From Mycobacterium scrofulaceum (GTDB lineage Bacteria > Actinomycetota > Actinomycetes > Mycobacteriales > Mycobacteriaceae), in assembly GCF_001667885.1 (NCBI RefSeq), contig NZ_LZJW01000151.1, positions 36,826 through 100,825 of the forward strand: a stretch of DNA of 64,000 nucleotides, written 5' to 3'. Shown here one piece after another: positions 59,326 through 64,000 of this stretch. The notes beneath the pieces are model-generated. The model saw only the letters and a program-made list of their open reading frames with translations. It was not told the origin of the DNA and searched no databases. The stretch's first letter is position 1; each line of letters starts with the position of its first letter. The position numbers were made by a program, and so were the translations under genes.

Positions 59326-61887
59326 TCACTGCTTGAGCCGGATGCGCCAGCGCACCACGGCGGCGTAGGTGACCGACAGCAGCGCGAGCATGCCCATGTC
59401 GAACAGCCAGGTTCCCGACGTGTGCTGGAAGTGGCTGTCGCGCGGGCTCTGCGGGCCGGGCGCCACGGCCCACAGGTCGACCGTCGACGCCTGCGCGGCG
59501 TACCCCCACCGCGAGGGCACCGCCCACGACAGTTGGTCGAGGAAGATCCTGTTGGTGACCGGCACCATCCCGCCGGACAGCACCATCTGCATCATCAGCG
59601 ACACCACCAGCAGCGGCATGATCTGCTCGTTGGAGCGCGCCAGCGCCGACAGCAGCAGGCCCAGCATCGCCGCGGCCACACACGTCGCCGCGACGGCGAC
59701 GAACAGCTCGAGCGTCGCGTTGCCGAGCAGGACGGCCGGCCGCTTCGGCGGGCCCTTGCCCACCACCACGATCGCGGTCGCGACCGCCGCCTGGACGACC
59801 GCGAACGTGCAGAACACCGCGATCTTGGCCAGCAGGTATGCGCTGGTCGACAGCCCGACCGCCTGCTCGCGCCGGAAGATCGGGCGCTCGCCGATCAGGT
59901 CGCGGATGGTCAGCGCGGTACCCATGAACGCCGCGGCCATGGTGAGCAGGGTCAGGATCGTCCCGGCCTCACCGGCCGATTCACTGGTCGGATCGGCGTA
60001 GCCGAAACCGGTGTGGCCGGGAACGGTCAGCGACAGCGCACCCATCACGAACGGCAGCAGCGCCAGGAAGACGAAGTAGGCGCGGTCGGCGACCACCAGG
60101 CGGACCTGGCGGCGGGCGATCGTGGAGAACTGGCGGCGCATGCTGGTGCGCGGCGGGACGCCGAGGTCGGCGGGCGCCTCGGTCTGGGCGGGTGGCGGCG
60201 GTTTGTTCTGCGCCAGGAAGCGGCGATTGGCCTCGTCCGGGTCGGCGCCGACCTTCGCGAAAATCTGCGCCCAGTTGGTGGTCCCCATGGCCGCGCCGAT
60301 CTGGTCGGGCGGCCCAAGGAACGCGGTCTTACCCCCGGGCGCCATCAGCAGCACCTGGTCGCAGACGTCGAGGTAGGTCAGGGAATGGGTGACCACCAGC
60401 ACCACCCGGCCGGCGTCGGCCAGCTGGCGCAGCATCGTCATGACCTGCAGGTCCAGCGCCGGGTCCAGGCCCGACGTCGGCTCGTCGAGGATCAGCAGCG
60501 ACGGCCCGGTGAGCAGCTCCAGCGCCACCGAGGCACGCTTGCGCTGCCCGCCCGACAGCTTGTCGACCCGGGTCTCCGCGTGCTGGGTCAGCCCCAGCTC
60601 GTCGAGCACCTGCGCGACGACCTCTTCGCGGTCGGCCTTGCTGGTGTCGGGCGGCAGCCGCAGCTCGGCCGCGTACCCCAGCGCCTGGTTGACCGTGAGC
60701 TGGCGGTGCACCACGTCGTCCTGCGGCACCATCCCGATCCGGGTGCGCAGCGACGCGTACTCGGTGTGGATGTTGTGGCCCTCGAACGTGACCACGCCGG
60801 AGGTCGGCGTCGCGTAGCCGGCGATCAGCCTCGACAGCGTGGTCTTGCCCGCGCCGGACCCGCCGATGAGGGCGGTCAGCGTGCCGGGGCGCGCCGTGAG
60901 CGAGATCCGCTCGAGCAGATTCTTGCCGTTGACATTGAAGTCGACGCCGTGCACCTCCAGGCCGCCCGTGCGCGTCGCCGCCTCCTGACGGCGGACCAGG
61001 ATGCCGCCGGAGAACACCAGGTCGACGTTGCCGATCGTCACGACGTCGCCCTCGGAGAGCACCGCGGACGCGGCCTTGACCCCGTTGACGAAGGTGCCGT
61101 TGCTGCTGTTGGCGTCGCGGATCTCGGGGCCCGCCGGGGTGAGGGTGAGGAACGCGTGATGGCGCGACGCCAGCACGTCGTGGATGACGATGTCGTTGTC
61201 GAGCGCCCGCCCGATCCAGGCGGGGCGGCCGGGCCGGTCGGTCCTGCGGTCGGCGTCCGGGCCCAGGTTCTTCACCCGGGTGGTGGGGAACTCCGCCACC
61301 TGGCCGCTGACGCCGATCTGGGTGGCCGGGCTCGCGTCGGGGGGCCCGCCGGTTTGTGGCACCGATCGGGTCGCGGCGTCCGGCCGGACGATGGGGACCG
61401 CGGTGGTGCGCTGCGGGCCCGCCCAGGGGCGCGGGCGCGGCGGCGGGGCCGCGGGTTGCCGCGGCGGGGCCTGCGGTCGGGGCCCGGTCGACGGCGCGGG
61501 CGCCGGCCGGGCGTCGCTGGGCGGCGCGATCACCGGGATCGACTCCGTGGTGGGCGGAAGCATGCCGACGCTGCCGGTGTGGTGGCCGATCTCGAAGGTG
61601 ATCCGGGGGCCGTCGGGCTTGCCGATGTTGATGGACTGGCCGTCTTCGATGTCGACCAGCGGCACCCGCTGGCCGTTGACGTACACCCCGTTCAGCGAAT
61701 TGTTGTCCAGCGCCACCCATTTGCCGCGATCGAAGCGCAGCAGCAGGTGCGAGCGGGCGACCAGCGGATGCGCCACCCGCAAGTCCGCCCGCAGGTCGCT
61801 GCCGACGACCACGTCGCGGCCGGCCGCGAAGCTGCCCTTCGATCGGTCCGATCGAACGGTCAGGACGGGCTCGGCGGCTTGGGGCAT
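59326..61887 (-). CDS. FHA-FHA-ABC transporter (Rv1747-like), full length
   Basis: 853 residues. Two forkhead-associated domains bind phospho-Thr: FHA1 (about 12-100, with SLNGVYVNGQRV) and FHA2 (about 225-320, AWIGRALDNDIVIHDVLASRHHAFL). The ABC domain has Walker A GGSGAGKTTLSRLIAGYATP, signature KLSGGQRKRASVALELLTG and Walker B LLILDEPTSGLDP. Six C-terminal helices form the membrane domain. In M. tuberculosis, Rv1747 is phosphorylated by PknF and linked to lipooligosaccharide export. Next to the conservon it is not in the Rv1747 context. It lies 1 base after the paralogue and is almost certainly co-transcribed. Confidence 0.93.
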   Translation of the reverse strand: MPQAAEPVLTVRSDRSKGSFAAGRDVVVGSDLRADLRVAHPLVARSHLLLRFDRGKWVALDNNSLNGVYVNGQRVPLVDIEDGQSINIGKPDGPRITFEIGHHTGSVGMLPPTTESIPVIAPPSDARPAPAPSTGPRPQAPPRQPAAPPPRPRPWAGPQRTTAVPIVRPDAATRSVPQTGGPPDASPATQIGVSGQVAEFPTTRVKNLGPDADRRTDRPGRPAWIGRALDNDIVIHDVLASRHHAFLTLTPAGPEIRDANSSNGTFVNGVKAASAVLSEGDVVTIGNVDLVFSGGILVRRQEAATRTGGLEVHGVDFNVNGKNLLERISLTARPGTLTALIGGSGAGKTTLSRLIAGYATPTSGVVTFEGHNIHTEYASLRTRIGMVPQDDVVHRQLTVNQALGYAAELRLPPDTSKADREEVVAQVLDELGLTQHAETRVDKLSGGQRKRASVALELLTGPSLLILDEPTSGLDPALDLQVMTMLRQLADAGRVVLVVTHSLTYLDVCDQVLLMAPGGKTAFLGPPDQIGAAMGTTNWAQIFAKVGADPDEANRRFLAQNKPPPPAQTEAPADLGVPPRTSMRRQFSTIARRQVRLVVADRAYFVFLALLPFVMGALSLTVPGHTGFGYADPTSESAGEAGTILTLLTMAAAFMGTALTIRDLIGERPIFRREQAVGLSTSAYLLAKIAVFCTFAVVQAAVATAIVVVGKGPPKRPAVLLGNATLELFVAVAATCVAAAMLGLLLSALARSNEQIMPLLVVSLMMQMVLSGGMVPVTNRIFLDQLSWAVPSRWGYAAQASTVDLWAVAPGPQSPRDSHFQHTSGTWLFDMGMLALLSVTYAAVVRWRIRLKQ
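60973..61010. repeat. 38-bp inverted repeat, arm 1 (inside the full-length ABC gene)
   Basis: This segment, within codons for GGILVRRQEAAT at the end of FHA2 in the full-length transporter, is an exact reverse complement of 63958-63995. The two arms match over 38 bases with no mismatch and diverge on both sides. Confidence 0.9.
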
Positions 61888-61888
61888 C

Positions 61889-63967
61889 TCAGCGTTTCAA
61901 GCGGATGTGCCACCGGACGAAGCCGGTGTAGGCGATGGACAGAAACGCCAGCATCGCCATGTCGAACACGAAGATGTGCTTGGAGTGCTGCCAGATCGGG
62001 TCGTTGGTCGGGATCTGTTTGACCTTCACCAGCGACGGAAAGTCGATCGACGACGCCCCGGCGGCGTAGCCCCAGCGTGCCGGTGTCAGCCAGGCGAGCT
62101 CTTCGAGGCCGAATCGCTGATAGACGGGGATCATGCCGCTGGAGAACACCAGCTGCGACATGATCGACACCACGAGTAGCGGCATGATCTGTTCGTTGGA
62201 CTGCGCGCAGGCCGACAACAGCAGGCCCAGCATCGCCGAGGCCACACAGGTCCCGGCGACGGTGACGAACAGCGAGAAGGTGGAGTTGCCGAAGAAGGGC
62301 GGATGCGCCGTCGGCGCGCCCTTGCCCAGCCGCACGATGATGGTCGCGATCGCCGCCTGCAGCGTCGCGAAGACGCAGAACACCGCGATCTTGGCCAGCA
62401 GGTAGGCGGTCGTGGACAGGCCGACGGCCTGCTCGCGTCGGAAGATCGGGCGCTCGCCGATCAGGTCGCGGATGGTCAGCGCGGTGCCCATGAAGACGGC
62501 GCCGATGTTCAGCAGCACCATGATGTATTGCGGCTGCGTGGGCGCGGGGCCGAGCGGGTCGGCCGGGCCGAGGCCCGGATGGGGGCCCTTGACCGTCAGC
62601 GACAACGCCCCGATCAGGAACGGCAGGATCGCCAGGAAGATGGTGTAGCCGCGGTCGGACACGACGAGGCGGACCTGGCGGCGGGCGATCGTGGACAGCT
62701 GCCGCCACAGGTCCGTCTTCGGCGGCTCACCCAGGTCGGCGGGGCTTTGCGGGGTCGGCGGCCGCGACGACTGCTGATCGCGTTCCTTGAATCGGCGGTT
62801 GGCCTCGTCGGGGTCGGCGCCGACCTTGGCGAAGATGTCGGCCCAGTTGCGGGTGCCCATGGCCGCCTCGACCTGGTCGGGCGGGCCGCAGAAGGCGGTC
62901 TTGCCGCCCGGCGCGATCAGCAGGATCTGGTCGCAGACGTCCAGGTACGAGACCGAGTGGGTCACCACCAATACCGTGCGGCCGGCGTCGGCGAGCTGGC
63001 GCAGCATCAGCATGACCTGACGGTCGAGCGCCGGGTCCAGGCCGGAGGTCGGTTCGTCGAGGAGCAGCAGCGACGGCTGGGTGAGCAGTTCGAGCGCCAC
63101 CGAGGCGCGCTTGCGCTGGCCGCCGGACAGCTTGTCGACCCGGGTCTCGGCGTGCTTGGTCATGTCCAGTTCTTCGAGGACCTGCGCGACGATTTGCGCC
63201 CGCTCGGCCTTGCTGGTGTCGGGCGGCAGCCGCAGCTCGGCGGCGTAGTTCAGGGCCTGGTTGACGGTCAGCTGGCGGTGCACGACGTCGTCCTGCGGGA
63301 CCATCCCGATCCGGCTGCGCATGGTCGCGTACTCGGCGTGGATGTCGTGGCCCTCGAAGGTCACCGAGCCCGAGGTGGGGCTGGTGTAACCCACGATCAC
63401 CCGCGACAGCGTGGTCTTGCCGGCGCCCGAGCCGCCGATGATGGCCGTCAGCGTGCCGGGCCGCGCGGTCAGCGAGATGTGGTCGAGCAGTTGCTTGTTC
63501 TGGTCGACGGTGTAGCAGACGGAGTTGACCTCCAGGCCGCCGCTGCGGGTCGCGGCCTCGGTGCGCCGGAGCAGCTCGCCGCGGGTGAACACCAGGTCGA
63601 CGTTGCCGATGGTGACCACGTCGCCCTCTGTCAGCACGGCGGACCCGACCCGCACGCCGTTGACGAAGGTGCCGTTGACGCTGTGCGCGTCGCGGATCTC
63701 GGTGCCCAGCGGCGTCTGAGTCAAAAACGCGTGGTGGCGGGACGCCAGGACGTCCTGAATGACGACGTCGTTGTCGGTCGCCCGGCCGATCGTCAGCGCG
63801 CCGGAGGGTTTCTGCATCGCCCCCGAGCGCGACGGCATGAGCGCCTGGAACATCTTGGTCGCGAGGTTGGCGACCTCGGGCGGCTTGGCGGACGCGCGGC
63901 TCATCTCGGTCTGCGGCGACGCCACCCCGGACAGCTGGGGGTGCGGCTGGAAGTTGGCCGGCGGCAT
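61889..63967 (-). CDS. FHA-ABC transporter paralogue without the first FHA domain
   Basis: 692 residues from ATG 63967, tandem paralogue of the next gene: one FHA domain (about 55-145, LTIGRATDNDVVIQDVLASR), Walker A GGSGAGKTTLSRVIVGYTSP, signature KLSGGQRKRASVALELLTQ, Walker B LLLLDEPTSGLDPAL and six C-terminal helices. The N-terminal FHA1 of Rv1747 is missing; the protein opens in the inter-FHA linker (LATKMFQALMP). An in-frame TGA lies 12 bases upstream, so extension is blocked unless a frameshift exists. The start codon lies in a 38-base inverted repeat of the paralogue, which makes this 5' end suspect. The window ends 33 bases upstream. Confidence 0.85.
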   Translation of the reverse strand: MPPANFQPHPQLSGVASPQTEMSRASAKPPEVANLATKMFQALMPSRSGAMQKPSGALTIGRATDNDVVIQDVLASRHHAFLTQTPLGTEIRDAHSVNGTFVNGVRVGSAVLTEGDVVTIGNVDLVFTRGELLRRTEAATRSGGLEVNSVCYTVDQNKQLLDHISLTARPGTLTAIIGGSGAGKTTLSRVIVGYTSPTSGSVTFEGHDIHAEYATMRSRIGMVPQDDVVHRQLTVNQALNYAAELRLPPDTSKAERAQIVAQVLEELDMTKHAETRVDKLSGGQRKRASVALELLTQPSLLLLDEPTSGLDPALDRQVMLMLRQLADAGRTVLVVTHSVSYLDVCDQILLIAPGGKTAFCGPPDQVEAAMGTRNWADIFAKVGADPDEANRRFKERDQQSSRPPTPQSPADLGEPPKTDLWRQLSTIARRQVRLVVSDRGYTIFLAILPFLIGALSLTVKGPHPGLGPADPLGPAPTQPQYIMVLLNIGAVFMGTALTIRDLIGERPIFRREQAVGLSTTAYLLAKIAVFCVFATLQAAIATIIVRLGKGAPTAHPPFFGNSTFSLFVTVAGTCVASAMLGLLLSACAQSNEQIMPLLVVSIMSQLVFSSGMIPVYQRFGLEELAWLTPARWGYAAGASSIDFPSLVKVKQIPTNDPIWQHSKHIFVFDMAMLAFLSIAYTGFVRWHIRLKR

Positions 63968-63995
63968 CCTGGTCCGCCGTCAGGAGGCGGCGACG
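63958..63995. repeat. 38-bp inverted repeat, arm 2 (at the apparent start of the truncated ABC gene)
   Basis: Exact reverse complement of 60973-61010. It contains the ATG at 63967 of the truncated paralogue. On the + strand the arm reads through as the codons for GGILVRRQEAAT of the other transporter, which would be out of place here unless an inversion or an assembly join occurred. Confidence 0.9.
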
Positions 63996-64000
63996 TGGCG

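Noticed and set aside
1..64000. CRISPR array, tRNA, rRNA, IS element or prophage
   Set aside because: No regularly spaced repeats, cloverleaf-like sequences, transposase motifs or integrase genes were found. The only tandem repeat is the 56-bp unit.

Overview
The window is high-GC actinobacterial DNA from a slow-growing, non-tuberculous Mycobacterium, most likely of the M. avium complex type. The species is an inference. The genus rests on diagnostic gene sets recognised from their translated sequences: whiB3, sigD with its anti-sigma factor, guaB2-guaB3-choD, cmaA1, acrA1, lpqD, htdY, otsB2, dnaE2 and imuA'-imuB with SOS boxes, an MmpS/MmpL pair, the conservon-mfpA operon and FHA-ABC transporters of the Rv1747 type. 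No rRNA, tRNA, CRISPR array or insertion sequence was seen.

Layout. (1) 0-6.8 kb is accessory: a P450, two small secreted proteins, a six-helix class IIIb adenylyl cyclase, a membrane-anchored unknown, a SnoaL-like protein, a HAB-type membrane protein and a degenerate SodC-like lipoprotein. (2) 6.8-19.5 kb is a conserved backbone in the order of M. tuberculosis Rv3416 to Rv3400: whiB3, Rv3415c, sigD-rsdA, Rv3412, guaB2, guaB3, choD, the Rv3406 alkylsulfatase and its TetR repressor, and the GH65 phosphorylase with beta-phosphoglucomutase. (3) 19.6-32.5 kb is a 13-kb accessory block where M. tuberculosis carries Rv3399-idsA1-phyA. It holds an HxlR regulator divergent from an MFS-NmrA-methyltransferase-methyltransferase operon, a TetR divergent from a flavin monooxygenase, and an SDR-SDR-TetR operon divergent from mmpS-mmpL-SRPBCC. 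(4) 32.5-47.9 kb returns to backbone: guaA, the SOS mutasome genes imuA'-imuB, a lactate-monooxygenase-like enzyme, iunH, cmaA1, a 2OG dioxygenase, acrA1, lpqD, htdY, otsB2 and an Rv3371-like acyltransferase. (5) 48-64 kb holds SOS-controlled dnaE2, Rv3369/Rv3368c-like genes, trmL, the conservon (sensor kinase, roadblock, DUF742, GTPase) ending in mfpA, and two tandem FHA-ABC exporters, the second of which runs to the window edge.

How the genes work together. guaB2, guaB3 and guaA serve guanine nucleotide synthesis. imuA', imuB and dnaE2 form the inducible mutagenic translesion machinery, and both loci carry the same variant LexA box. cmaA1, acrA1 and htdY act in mycolate or lipid metabolism. 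The accessory block looks like three separately regulated detoxification, modification or export cassettes, each a regulator facing its targets, with candidate operators readable in two of the three promoters. The most unusual points are the SDR/TetR//MmpS/MmpL cassette with two related operators, the four-gene coupled MFS-methyltransferase operon, an Rv3371-type acyltransferase and a SodC-like protein with changed catalytic residues, a rare-codon insertion in the GuaB2 flap, a perfect 56-bp tandem repeat, and a 38-bp inverted repeat that contains the apparent start codon of the last ABC transporter.
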